Source: a virus. Taken from it: DNA of 41,128 bases. Under the pieces are notes generated by a model that saw only the letters and a program-made list of their open reading frames with translations, was not told the DNA's origin and did no database searches. Location: positions 1 to 41,128 of the IMG/VR virus record IMGVR_UViG_3300030233_000267; one strand, given 5' to 3'. Shown here piece after piece: positions 33,211 to 39,866 of the stretch (positions are counted from its first letter, which is position 1; each line of letters begins with the position of its first letter). A program made the translations under genes and the position numbers.

Positions 33211-33648
33211 ATGCTCTACATGATCGGGGCCGTCCAGGTCGATACTTTCCCGTTTTCGGTGGATGGCGTGTCGCGCAGCGGTTCGGCGGATATCGCAACC
33301 AAACCGCTCCTCAACGGTCTCAAAGGCGCCGAATTCATGGGCGAGGGGGACGACAGGCTGAATATGCGCGGGCAGTTATTGCCAGCAAAGATCGGCGGTT
33401 TGCCTCAACTGGAAGCCTTGCGCTCGGCCATGAACCAGGGCGCAGCCTTGCCTGTCATGCGCGGTGACGGAACCCGGCTCGGCACCTACATGATCACGAA
33501 CTTGCGTGAAAACCACGACCATCTGTTGCGCGACGGCATCGGCGCCGTCGTCAAGGTTTCGATTTCTTTGAAAAAGGTTCCGGCCGAGCGATCCGCCGGC
33601 ACGCAGGTTATCCCGGCGCTCCTGCAGCTGTTCGACATTCTGGGGTGA
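33211..33648 (+). CDS. Tail protein U
   Basis: 145 aa. MLYMIGAVQVDTFPFSVDGV, KPLLNGLKGAEFMGEGDDRL and MNQGAALPVMRGDGTRLGTY match the conserved start and middle of P2 gpU-type proteins, with ENHDHLLRDGIGAVVKVSIS near the end. It acts in completion of the tail/baseplate hub. Gene order T-U-X-D is that of P2. Stop TGA overlaps a GTG of the next gene. Confidence 0.88.
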   Translation: MLYMIGAVQVDTFPFSVDGVSRSGSADIATKPLLNGLKGAEFMGEGDDRLNMRGQLLPAKIGGLPQLEALRSAMNQGAALPVMRGDGTRLGTYMITNLRENHDHLLRDGIGAVVKVSISLKKVPAERSAGTQVIPALLQLFDILG

Positions 33649-33650
33649 AA

Positions 33651-33866
33651 ATGGCGGAAACGATAACAGTCGCGGGCGATAATCTCACGCTCGATCTGAT
33701 CTTGTGGCGAGAATACGGAGTGCGCGGCCAGGAGCTGGTCGAGGAGGCTATGGAACTTAATCCGGATCTGGTTGATGCCTTCCTGCCCATAGGCGCGGCG
33801 GTTGTCCTTCCGGTTCTGCCGGTTGAAGCCGTCGCGACGCGCAAAGTCGTGACGTTGTTCGGGTGA
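33651..33866 (+). CDS. Tail protein X (LysM-like)
   Basis: 71 aa. The whole chain is a LysM-like domain: DNLTLDLILWREYGVRGQEL then EAMELNPDLVDAFLPIGAAV and a final beta strand. P2 gpX is of this kind and binds the tail hub. ATG 33651 is taken as the start; GTG 33645, overlapping the U stop, is an alternative adding two residues. Confidence 0.87.
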   Translation: MAETITVAGDNLTLDLILWREYGVRGQELVEEAMELNPDLVDAFLPIGAAVVLPVLPVEAVATRKVVTLFG

Positions 33867-33870
33867 TCTG

Positions 33871-34887
33871 ATGGCTTGGAAAACTAAGTGGTCAGTTCTG
33901 GTCGACGGCAAGGATGTGTCGAACCAGATGGCGAATTATCTGGAATCGATCACCGTATCGGACAAGGCTGGCGCCTCGTCCGACAGCTGTTCCCTAAGGC
34001 TTGACGACACTGGCGGGCAAATCCGCTTACCGCAGCCCGGCGGCTCGGTAGTTGTGCGGCTTGAAGGGGTACAGGTGTTTGCCGGCATAATCGACAGCGT
34101 GAAGTCCTCCGGATCGCGCTCCTCCGGTCGCTCGCTGTCGGTCAGCGCAAAGGGGTTCGATGTCAACGGCAAGGCCAAGGAGCCGCAGCGCGTCCACCAG
34201 GACGAGGGCACGGTCGGGGATTTTCTGAAGTCTGTCGCCAAGAAGGCCGGCTTCGATATGAAAGTCGACCCTGCCTTCGCAAATATCGTGCGCGATTATA
34301 TCGCAGCGGACGCCGAGAGCCTCCTGCATATCGGCGAGAAACTTGCCCGCGAACTCGGCGGGACCTTCAAGCTGCGCGAAAACATGGCCGTCCTCGCCAA
34401 GCATGGCGCGGATTTCGGTTTGCCGCTGGTCAAGGGCCTCTTCAGCACCAGCGGTGGCGGCAATCTGATCTCATGGGACATCGAACCGGTTGCCACACGC
34501 GGCGTCTTCAAAGAAATCAGCGTGCCTTATTTCGATTGGAAGAACGGCTTGCCCAAGGACTACAAGACCGGCAGCGGAGCTGCGGGGCAAAGCGCCAAGG
34601 CTGTGAACCTGCTGCGCTCTGTCGCACGCGATGAAAACCACGCCAAAGAGATCGCGGAGGGCCGCAAACAGCAGATCGAGCGCGAAGGTGGAAAGGGCAG
34701 GGTGACCCTGGACCTGACGCCGGAAGCGCAGGCCGAGGCGCTCTTCCAGCTGACAGGGATACGCCCCGGCGTTGACGGCACCTATCGCATTGTTTCCGTC
34801 ACCCACAAGGCTGACCGCTCGGGGGGAGCAACGACGGATCTGGAATTGCAACAGCCGCAAGAGGGCGCGGGCACCGACAGCCGCTAG
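33871..34887 (+). CDS. Baseplate hub protein D (late control D)
   Basis: 338 aa. It has the P2 gpD layout: LVDGKDVSNQMANYLESITV with DKAGASSDSCSLRLDD in the first domain, then VVVRLEGVQVFAGIIDSVKS, and AKKAGFDMKVDPAFANI and GEKLARELGGTFKLRENMAV further on. It forms the hub to which the V spike attaches. It is the last tail gene; a minus-strand nuclease gene follows 2 nt later. Confidence 0.93.
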   Translation: MAWKTKWSVLVDGKDVSNQMANYLESITVSDKAGASSDSCSLRLDDTGGQIRLPQPGGSVVVRLEGVQVFAGIIDSVKSSGSRSSGRSLSVSAKGFDVNGKAKEPQRVHQDEGTVGDFLKSVAKKAGFDMKVDPAFANIVRDYIAADAESLLHIGEKLARELGGTFKLRENMAVLAKHGADFGLPLVKGLFSTSGGGNLISWDIEPVATRGVFKEISVPYFDWKNGLPKDYKTGSGAAGQSAKAVNLLRSVARDENHAKEIAEGRKQQIEREGGKGRVTLDLTPEAQAEALFQLTGIRPGVDGTYRIVSVTHKADRSGGATTDLELQQPQEGAGTDSR

Positions 34888-34889
34888 GT

Positions 34890-35291
34890 TCATTTGAGAT
34901 AGTAGGGCTCACCGAGCTTTTTCATTTTGAGCCAGGCGTTCACGTTAATGTTTCCGAAGAAAATCTCGACGAGGAATCGGCCGTATTTGTCCGTCTTGTC
35001 CTGGATCGTACAGATCCGGACTTCCTTTCCAAGGATCAACTCCCGGAGTTCGTCGCGAACCGCGATCGCGCGCGCTTTGTCAGTGCTTTTGATCTCAGGT
35101 GTATCGACGCCGAACAGCCGCAGCTTGGCGTCATGGCGCCACGAACCTAAGCCGAGATCGATATCAGCCGTCACCGAGTCACCGTCGTAAGCGCCGGTAA
35201 CGATGGCGCGATACTCAAACAGACCACAGTCACGGGCCTCAGCTAGTGATGGCGCCAGACAAACAACCAGAACAATCAAGAGACTTCGCAT
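34890..35291 (-). CDS. Secreted thermonuclease-like protein (SNase)
   Basis: 133 aa. A Sec signal peptide is visible (MRSLLIVLVVCLAPSLAEA, cleavage probably after residue 19). The staphylococcal-nuclease core is intact: AYDGDSV (D36, D38), LRLFGVDTPE (R58, D63, T64, E66) and DKYGRF (R105), matching the Asp/Arg/Glu/Arg active site. It should cut DNA and RNA outside the cytoplasm, in the periplasm or beyond. It stands antisense, alone, between the tail and lysis genes, so it is best read as a moron that could degrade incoming or released DNA. The C-terminus is short compared with larger family members. Confidence 0.85.
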   Translation of the reverse strand: MRSLLIVLVVCLAPSLAEARDCGLFEYRAIVTGAYDGDSVTADIDLGLGSWRHDAKLRLFGVDTPEIKSTDKARAIAVRDELRELILGKEVRICTIQDKTDKYGRFLVEIFFGNINVNAWLKMKKLGEPYYLK

Positions 35292-35343
35292 AACGGCACC
35301 CTAGCTGCGCCGAACGGTCTCGTGAAGACAGCGTTTCATCCAG

Positions 35344-35364
35344 CCCGCCATTGGCGGGTTTTTT
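35344..35364 (+). terminator. Rho-independent terminator before lysis genes
   Basis: CCCGCC (35344-35349) pairs with GGCGGG (35353-35358) across a 3-nt loop, followed by six T (35359-35364). It ends transcription coming from the tail genes, or leaves it open to antitermination, 24 nt before the endolysin start. The layout T-run, ATGCCC, AGGAG, start is shared with the boundary at 27270. Confidence 0.85.
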
Positions 35365-35388
35365 CATGCCCAAACGAAGGAGGGCGAT

Positions 35389-36105
35389 GTGAGCACCTTG
35401 ACGTTCGAAGAATGGATTCAAAGACGATTGAACCTGCATGGGGCCAATATTGCCGAAGACGGCGATATTGGCAACGAAACCACAAGTGCGATCAAGCGCT
35501 TTCAGGCCTTGAAGGGCCTTAAGGTGAGCGGGTTGGCGGACAGCGACACGGTCAAGCTTTTGCGTCAGTCCCCGGATGGACGCGGTCGAGTGGCCACACG
35601 CGATGTTCCGGCGCAGATCATGCCGCCATGGCTCTTAGAAATGAACCGTCGAATGGGGCTACACGAGGTTCGTAACAGGTCAACCTTGTCGAAGTGGCTC
35701 AAGGCCGGCCGCTTTCTTGGCGATCCAGCCAAATTGCCTTGGTGCGGTGACGCGGTTGAAACCTGTATCGTAAAGACATTGCCGGACGAGCCAGTCCCGT
35801 CCAACCCATTTTGGGCGCAGGCCTGGAGCACGTTTGGCAAAGACGCCGGCGGCCCCTTGGTCGGGGCGATCGGCGTGATCCGCTGGACCGCGCGGTCAGG
35901 TCATGTCGGTATTGTTGTTGGATATGACGCCGCCCGCCGCCGCGTTTACCTGATGGGTGGAAACCAGCAGAACGCGGTCACCATTTCCTCGTTCCCGGCA
36001 AACAGGTTTATCGCGTTCCGCTGGCCGCAAACATTTCCATTCAGACAGTACCCGGCCATCCGCGCGGAAAGCGTCGCACCCGCTGACTTTCACGCGACCC
36101 GCTGA
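35389..36105 (+). CDS. Endolysin, TIGR02594/CHAP-like
   Basis: 238 aa. Residues about 1-60 form a peptidoglycan-binding domain (EDGDIGNETTSAIKRFQALK, GLADSDTVKLL). The catalytic domain follows with the active-site Cys in LPWCGDAVE (about C119) and His in SGHVGIVVGY (about H171), as in TIGR02594/NlpC-P60-type enzymes. It cuts the cell wall peptide at the end of infection. No signal peptide is seen, so it depends on a holin. GTG 35389 follows AAGGAGGG. Lysis genes follow in order: holin-like, Rz, Rz1. Confidence 0.87.
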   Translation: MSTLTFEEWIQRRLNLHGANIAEDGDIGNETTSAIKRFQALKGLKVSGLADSDTVKLLRQSPDGRGRVATRDVPAQIMPPWLLEMNRRMGLHEVRNRSTLSKWLKAGRFLGDPAKLPWCGDAVETCIVKTLPDEPVPSNPFWAQAWSTFGKDAGGPLVGAIGVIRWTARSGHVGIVVGYDAARRRVYLMGGNQQNAVTISSFPANRFIAFRWPQTFPFRQYPAIRAESVAPADFHATR

Positions 36106-36131
36106 CGCCTTCAACCTAAGGATCAAATGTC

Positions 36132-36347
36132 ATGATCAAAACGTACAAGCGGGAAACCGCGATCGCGATGCTGTGCAGCCTCGCAGCCTTGTGCAGCTAT
36201 GGCCTCGGCGCTGGTGACAAGGAAGCCATTGAATGGGCCAAACTGTTCTGCGCTCCGATCTTCCTGTTTGCCGGTGGAGCCTTCGGTCTCGATGCCGCCG
36301 CCAAGCAGTGGCCGAAGAAATCCGGTACATCGAGGGAATACGGCTGA
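36132..36347 (+). CDS. Holin-like small membrane protein
   Basis: 71 aa, two hydrophobic segments (about 9-27 and 39-56) separated by a short charged loop (GDKEAIEWAK), with a basic C-terminus. Size, topology and place directly after the endolysin fit a class II holin that permits endolysin release. Stop TGA overlaps the Rz-like start (TGATG at 36345-36349). Confidence 0.65.
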   Translation: MIKTYKRETAIAMLCSLAALCSYGLGAGDKEAIEWAKLFCAPIFLFAGGAFGLDAAAKQWPKKSGTSREYG

Positions 36348-36703
36348 TGTGGCCCGTTCTCGGCTGGTTCTGGAAATCCAGAACCGGCGCCATCCTGACC
36401 GCCTTGCTGGCGGCCGGGATGGTACTTTTCATCTGGCACAAGCTCGACAAGTCCAGCGCAGTCCGCCAGGCCGTCACCTCCTTTGTCGCCGATGTCGAAT
36501 TGTCCGCGGCCGAGGCAGAGCTGGCCGTTCTGAAACGCCGCGCAGCCGCGCTCGAAGCCGCAAATTTTTCGTTTCAGCGGCAGCTGGTGGAATCCGAAAC
36601 CCTTCGCACACAACAAGCCCTGGAGCTGGACGTCTATGTTTCGACCGTTGGTGCCGATTGCGCTGTCGATCGGCCTCTTCTTGAGCGCCTGTCAAACCGA
36701 TAG
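36347..36703 (+). CDS. i-spanin, Rz-like
   Basis: 118 aa. One N-terminal membrane segment (about 13-32, TGAILTALLAAGMVLFIWHK) is followed by a long coiled-coil periplasmic part (about 50-95, rich in Ala, Glu, Leu). This is the usual inner-membrane spanin form. A second gene, the o-spanin, overlaps its 3' end in another frame, exactly as in lambda Rz/Rz1. The pair would bridge and fuse the inner and outer membranes in the last step of lysis. Confidence 0.72.
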   Translation: MWPVLGWFWKSRTGAILTALLAAGMVLFIWHKLDKSSAVRQAVTSFVADVELSAAEAELAVLKRRAAALEAANFSFQRQLVESETLRTQQALELDVYVSTVGADCAVDRPLLERLSNR

Positions 36704-36941
36704 GGAGCGCGCAAAACTTGCCGGCGAGCGGCTTGGCGCGGTTGCGGCTAAACAACAGCCGGAGCCATCGCTCCCGTCGGATTGCCGCCGTCGTGAGCGC
36801 TCGGGCGTGCAGCTCGAAGATCCGCTCGATCTTGCCCTTCTGAAAACAGACCAGGCCCTTGGCCGGGCCAACGACCGGGTCGCGCGCTGCGCGGACTGGC
36901 ACGACAACTATCGCGGACACATGGGGAGGGGCAATGAGTGA
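36636..36941 (+). CDS. o-spanin lipoprotein, Rz1-like
   Basis: 101 aa, starting inside the Rz-like gene in a different frame. A signal peptide with the lipobox LSAC (FRPLVPIALSIGLFLSAC; lipidated C19) marks an outer-membrane lipoprotein. The mature part contains a Pro-rich stretch (KQQPEPSLPSD), as in Rz1. It is somewhat longer than the lambda protein. It pairs with the i-spanin encoded by the overlapping gene. Confidence 0.72.
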   Translation: MFRPLVPIALSIGLFLSACQTDRERAKLAGERLGAVAAKQQPEPSLPSDCRRRERSGVQLEDPLDLALLKTDQALGRANDRVARCADWHDNYRGHMGRGNE

Positions 36942-37326
36942 ACCATTGAGCGAGGTCATTGGCATTGCGACCGCCATTCATCAGCGGCTGGATACGATGC
37001 AACAGGAGCAGGTGCGAGATCGCGCCAATGCTTCCGAGAGCCGCCGCCGTGTGCACGAACGTTTAGACAATCAAACCAAGGGCATTCACGACTTGGCGCT
37101 GAAGGTCGCGTCTATGGATCACCGGATGGAAAAAATGGAGACCGCCCAAGCTGCGGCTGCACCAACCCTTTCTGAAATGAAAAAGGTGAAACAGCGCGTC
37201 ATAGATGCGGGTGCTCTTGGCCGCGTCTTGTGGAAGGCCGGCGCATTCCTGCTGTTGCTTGCCTCGGCGCTTTACAGCATCCGCGCCGAAATCTGGTCGG
37301 CGATTTCCAAGCTGATGTCCAAGTGA
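36934..37326 (+). CDS. Coiled-coil/TM phage protein, DUF1515-like
   Basis: 130 aa. The N-terminal 80 residues are helical and charged (IHQRLDTMQQEQVRDRANAS, RVHERLDNQTKGIHDLALK) and probably coil. One C-terminal membrane segment follows (WKAGAFLLLLASALYSI, about 99-115). This fits DUF1515-type proteins of rhizobial phages, often in lysis clusters. A second holin-like or lysis-timing role is possible. ATG 36934 overlaps the o-spanin stop by 8 nt. Confidence 0.6.
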   Translation: MSEPLSEVIGIATAIHQRLDTMQQEQVRDRANASESRRRVHERLDNQTKGIHDLALKVASMDHRMEKMETAQAAAAPTLSEMKKVKQRVIDAGALGRVLWKAGAFLLLLASALYSIRAEIWSAISKLMSK

Positions 37327-37329
37327 AAA

Positions 37330-37539
37330 TCAGGCGCCGTCTTGTTGGGTGACTTCAGGGGCGGCGCTCATTTTCACCTTTAGCGCAGCGTCCAACTCCG
37401 CGGTGTCGTCTTCCAGAGACTGGAGTGCAAGCGACAGGAAATAGGAGCAAAGAGACCGTCCGTCATTCTCGCATTTCGATTGGGTGATCTGAATGAGTTG
37501 CCTGATGGCTTCTTCGTTGCCGTTTGTGTTTTCTGCCAT
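37330..37539 (-). CDS. Small hypothetical minus-strand protein
   Basis: 69 aa, acidic and helical (GNEEAIRQLIQITQSKCEND, LQSLEDDTAELDAALKV). Two Cys residues lie at 23 and 31. It is convergent with the lysis operon (stop codons 3 nt apart). No family is recognised. It may be a small accessory regulator or anti-host factor, but nothing in the sequence shows this. Confidence 0.5.
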   Translation of the reverse strand: MAENTNGNEEAIRQLIQITQSKCENDGRSLCSYFLSLALQSLEDDTAELDAALKVKMSAAPEVTQQDGA

Positions 37540-37651
37540 GTCATGTCCAGCGCTTGAAACTACTCCGGAGGGATATTCAGGCGCAACCGTGACACCGTCG
37601 TTACACGTTCAGGCGAAGCAAAGACGCGCATAAGCCTATGGTTGCAATGGT

Positions 37652-37948
37652 TTATTCGTCCTGGCCGGATCGTGCCTCGGAATAGGCCAGGCCATACCAG
37701 CCGCTTGTGCGCTCATCACTGGCCCTGTAGACGGGCCGGGCGCTCAACATCTCCGGGTTTGCGTTGCCGCAACGCGGGCAGGAATGCCCGTGGTTCCGGG
37801 GTAGGTCGATGACCCGCTCTTGGTCCAGATATCCGGCGAACCCGACGTCTTCATGATAGGCGCAATTCAAGCAATCCAGCCGGATCGCGCTGCAATGGGC
37901 CTTGGCAAATGCAACCGTGATGGGGTCAAGTTGACGTAGCGGCTTCAT
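37652..37948 (-). CDS. Small zinc-ribbon-like hypothetical protein
   Basis: 98 aa. Cys pairs occur as LDCLNCAYHED and HSCPRCGNANPE (about residues 25-28 and 57-60), the spacing of a small zinc ribbon. The remainder is Pro/Arg-rich. It lies in the minus-strand accessory block at the right end. DNA or RNA binding is plausible for a zinc ribbon but is not shown. Confidence 0.5.
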   Translation of the reverse strand: MKPLRQLDPITVAFAKAHCSAIRLDCLNCAYHEDVGFAGYLDQERVIDLPRNHGHSCPRCGNANPEMLSARPVYRASDERTSGWYGLAYSEARSGQDE

Positions 37949-38014
37949 GGTGAGTTCTTGGTTTGTTTCCTGGCGATCATATCGCGAACGCGGGGTGAAA
38001 TTTTGTTGTCAAAT

Positions 38015-38563
38015 TTACGCTGTTGCCATGGTGCCGCCGACTACAATACAGCCAATCATAAAGAATATGTAAGAGGTAACTCCAGCTCCCACGCCAATTT
38101 TAAATGTTAGGGAGATTTCGTCCTGACTCTTACTGATTTGCTCGTCCCAAAAGGCGTTGTCGTGATCGACTGCCTCTTGGATATCAGAGTAATCGCCTGG
38201 AAAGAACTCGATGCATTTTTTGAGTGCTTTTTGATCTGAGTCGAAAATCGCAGCTTGGGAAAATGACTGGTAATTGAAGTACGCGGCTAGAGCGGATGAC
38301 GCCGCACTGATTATCCCTAACACAAAGCATGCTGAGGCAACTATGAAGCCCACAGAAAAAGGATTTTCATTTCCATCTCGAGCGAGGGCTCCCATAAAGG
38401 CCAGCCCCGCGAACATTGCGCCGCCGTTCAATAACAACGAACTACGAACCGCCATCATTGCATAGCCAGCAGACAATTGTTGGTAGGCTAAAAATGCGTC
38501 GGCTCCCCGTTTGCGGACTGAATCCCATTCCGCGAACCAAATTTCCCTTCTTTTTTCAGCCAT
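38015..38563 (-). CDS. Three-TM membrane protein (moron)
   Basis: 182 aa from ATG 38563, taken as start because upstream frame lacks a good ribosome site. After a soluble helical N-terminus (REIWFAEWDSVRKRGADAFL) there are membrane segments at about 45-65, 72-100 and 155-178, with a charged cytoplasmic loop between (DSDQKALKKCIEFFPGDYSD). It is clearly more AT-rich than the lysis genes. The form is that of phage-carried exclusion or defence membrane proteins, but no family is recognised. Confidence 0.65.
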   Translation of the reverse strand: MAEKRREIWFAEWDSVRKRGADAFLAYQQLSAGYAMMAVRSSLLLNGGAMFAGLAFMGALARDGNENPFSVGFIVASACFVLGIISAASSALAAYFNYQSFSQAAIFDSDQKALKKCIEFFPGDYSDIQEAVDHDNAFWDEQISKSQDEISLTFKIGVGAGVTSYIFFMIGCIVVGGTMATA

Positions 38564-38681
38564 TTCCAAATCTCTCCGATCTTGACGCGGGAGATCCAGA
38601 GCGTTGGAGCGCTCCGAATACCGGCAGTCCGCCAAGACTATACGCCGGCCGATGTCTGTCTAGCATTCCATCGCCCCCGCG

Positions 38682-38701
38682 ATCAGGCCCGAAGGCCTGA
38701 T
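38682..38701. repeat. Stable 8-bp hairpin before methyltransferase
   Basis: ATCAGGCC (38682-38689) and GGCCTGAT (38694-38701) form a perfect stem; on the minus strand the loop is TTCG, an exceptionally stable tetraloop. It stands in the 207-bp divergent gap between the minus-strand membrane protein gene and the plus-strand methyltransferase. No T-run follows, so it may be an operator or RNA structure, not a terminator. Confidence 0.4.
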
Positions 38702-38770
38702 TCTGCACTGCCGCAGAAGAGGGCGTTATCGGAGTGCTTCAACCTGGAGTCAAATTTTGTCTGTGAGGCG

Positions 38771-39565
38771 GTGCCTCGCAAACTCCGCATCCTGGATCTC
38801 TTTTCCGGGATCGGAGGGTTTTCGCTTGGCCTGGAGCGCACGGGCGGTTTCGAGACGGTCGCCTTTTGCGAGATCGAGCCCTGGCCGCAACGGGTCCTCA
38901 GGAAACACTGGCCCGACATTCCCCTTTATGAAGACGTGCGCGAGGTGACCCTTGACCGACTTTCTGCCGATGGAATTACCGGAATTGACGTCCTCACGGG
39001 CGGGTTCCCGTGTCAGGATCTCTCGGCCGCGGGTCGCAGAGCAGGAATTGGCGGCGAGCGTTCAGGGTTATGGAGTGAAGTGCACCGCCTTATTGGCGAG
39101 CTTGGACCCCTATACGCAGTTATGGAAAACGTCTGGAACCTCCTTGCTGGCCCCAACGACCAACCAGGCGGATGGTTCGGACGTGTTCTCGCGGACCTGG
39201 CCGAGGTCGGGTATGATGCGGAATGGCACTGCATTCCAGCTGCGGCGGTTGGTGCCGACCACCACCGGGAAAGAGTCTGGATTATTGCCTACCCCGCTGA
39301 AGACCGATGGTTTCGCGATCGGTCAATTTTCACTGGAAACACAGTTGCGCGCCGAGTCGAACGGTTACCAGAGGCGGTTCTACGCCCCCTTGATTATTCA
39401 GGGATACTCGGTCGGGGAAATCTGCCTGACGTGCGAAAAGATGCTCGGCTATCCGGAGCGGTGGACCGAATTGGAGCCGTAGGCAACACGGTCCAGGTGC
39501 AGATCCCGCAGCTGATCGGCGAGGCGATCCTGAGGACGGAGCGAAAAAAGCGGTTAATTGATTGA
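38771..39565 (+). CDS. DNA cytosine-5 methyltransferase
   Basis: 264 aa from GTG 38771. C5-methyltransferase motifs appear in order: I DLFSGIGGFSLGLE (residues 9-22), IV GFPCQDLSAAG with catalytic C81, VI MENV with E119, VIII HHRERVWIIAYP, and X GNTVQVQIPQLIGEAI (about 238). The segment between VIII and X is only about 60 residues, so the target-recognition domain is very short for the family (most phage forms exceed 300 aa). The start is uncertain: the frame is open upstream to 38582 and GTG 38771 has a poor ribosome site. It probably methylates phage DNA against host restriction; no partner nuclease is visible. A second frame overlaps it from 38952 to 39482. Confidence 0.82.
   Translation: MPRKLRILDLFSGIGGFSLGLERTGGFETVAFCEIEPWPQRVLRKHWPDIPLYEDVREVTLDRLSADGITGIDVLTGGFPCQDLSAAGRRAGIGGERSGLWSEVHRLIGELGPLYAVMENVWNLLAGPNDQPGGWFGRVLADLAEVGYDAEWHCIPAAAVGADHHRERVWIIAYPAEDRWFRDRSIFTGNTVARRVERLPEAVLRPLDYSGILGRGNLPDVRKDARLSGAVDRIGAVGNTVQVQIPQLIGEAILRTERKKRLID
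38952..39482 (+). CDS. Overlapping +1-frame protein within methyltransferase gene
   Basis: 176 aa in the +1 frame relative to the methyltransferase, wholly inside it. TTG 38952 follows GAGGTG with 4 nt spacing; ATG 38970 is an alternative. The sequence carries features I associate with a phage protein group often annotated near C5 methyltransferases: LLASLDPYTQLWKTSG, FSRTWPRSGMMRNGTAFQL, then ESGLLPTPLKTDG and a C-terminal MLGYPERWTELEP. WKTS lies opposite the ENV motif and WPRSGMMRNG opposite the VGYDAEW segment, so the group may have arisen by overprinting. A methyltransferase 'shadow' with no product of its own is the competing reading. Confidence 0.4.
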   Translation: MTDFLPMELPELTSSRAGSRVRISRPRVAEQELAASVQGYGVKCTALLASLDPYTQLWKTSGTSLLAPTTNQADGSDVFSRTWPRSGMMRNGTAFQLRRLVPTTTGKESGLLPTPLKTDGFAIGQFSLETQLRAESNGYQRRFYAPLIIQGYSVGEICLTCEKMLGYPERWTELEP

Positions 39566-39640
39566 TACAAAAAGAGCATGTCACTAATCTTTGGACAATC
39601 GACTTTGTGTTTGTTGAATCGCTTGAATTGGAGTAATTTT
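39566..39640. promoter_or_regulatory. Possible promoter for small RNA
   Basis: TTGTTG (39611-39616) and TAATTT (39634-39639) are 17 bp apart and fit a sigma70-type promoter firing at about 39646, the first base of the hairpin that follows. The rest of this AT-rich leader shows no gene. Confidence 0.4.
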
Positions 39641-39739
39641 GGGGTGCAAGACCCGAGGGGGTAACTCGGGCCTTGCTATCTTGCTCTCAGAGAGTGAGCG
39701 ATAAGCGGAGGCGGATCACGTATCCGTCCCGCTTTTTTT
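39641..39739 (+). ncRNA. Candidate structured small RNA
   Basis: No reading frame, but three stems in about 95 nt. First, GCAAG (39646-39650) and CCCGAG (39652-39657) pair with CTCGGG (39665-39670) and CTTGC (39672-39676), leaving a 7-nt loop GGGGTAA and a single A/C mismatch. Second, a small stem CTCT-cag-AGAG lies near 39685-39695. Third, a terminator at 39705-39739 ends in seven T. A plausible promoter lies just upstream. The shape is that of a bacterial small RNA ending in a rho-independent terminator. An attenuator at the end of the methyltransferase transcript is the alternative. I do not recognise an Rfam family. Confidence 0.45.
39705..39739 (+). terminator. Rho-independent terminator of sRNA/methyltransferase unit
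   Basis: GCGG...CGGAT-cacgt-ATCCG...CCGC stem with small internal mismatch, followed by seven T at 39733-39739. It ends plus-strand transcription from the methyltransferase and the candidate small RNA. Confidence 0.7.
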
Positions 39740-39866
39740 CAAACTCCAGAAGCAAGAGCACCGGAATAATTCCCATAGCTCTACTCCGTAGTTGAAATTG
39801 CAGCCTCTTCGACTGCACCTTTATAATAATTCACCGATGTTATTGACGCTCGGAAAAAGCCCACTT

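Noticed and set aside
38582-38770. Longer N-terminus of the cytosine methyltransferase
   Set aside because: The frame is open upstream, but sequence before PRKLRILDLFSG has no family similarity and crosses the divergent gap and hairpin; motif I normally lies within about 10-20 residues of the start.
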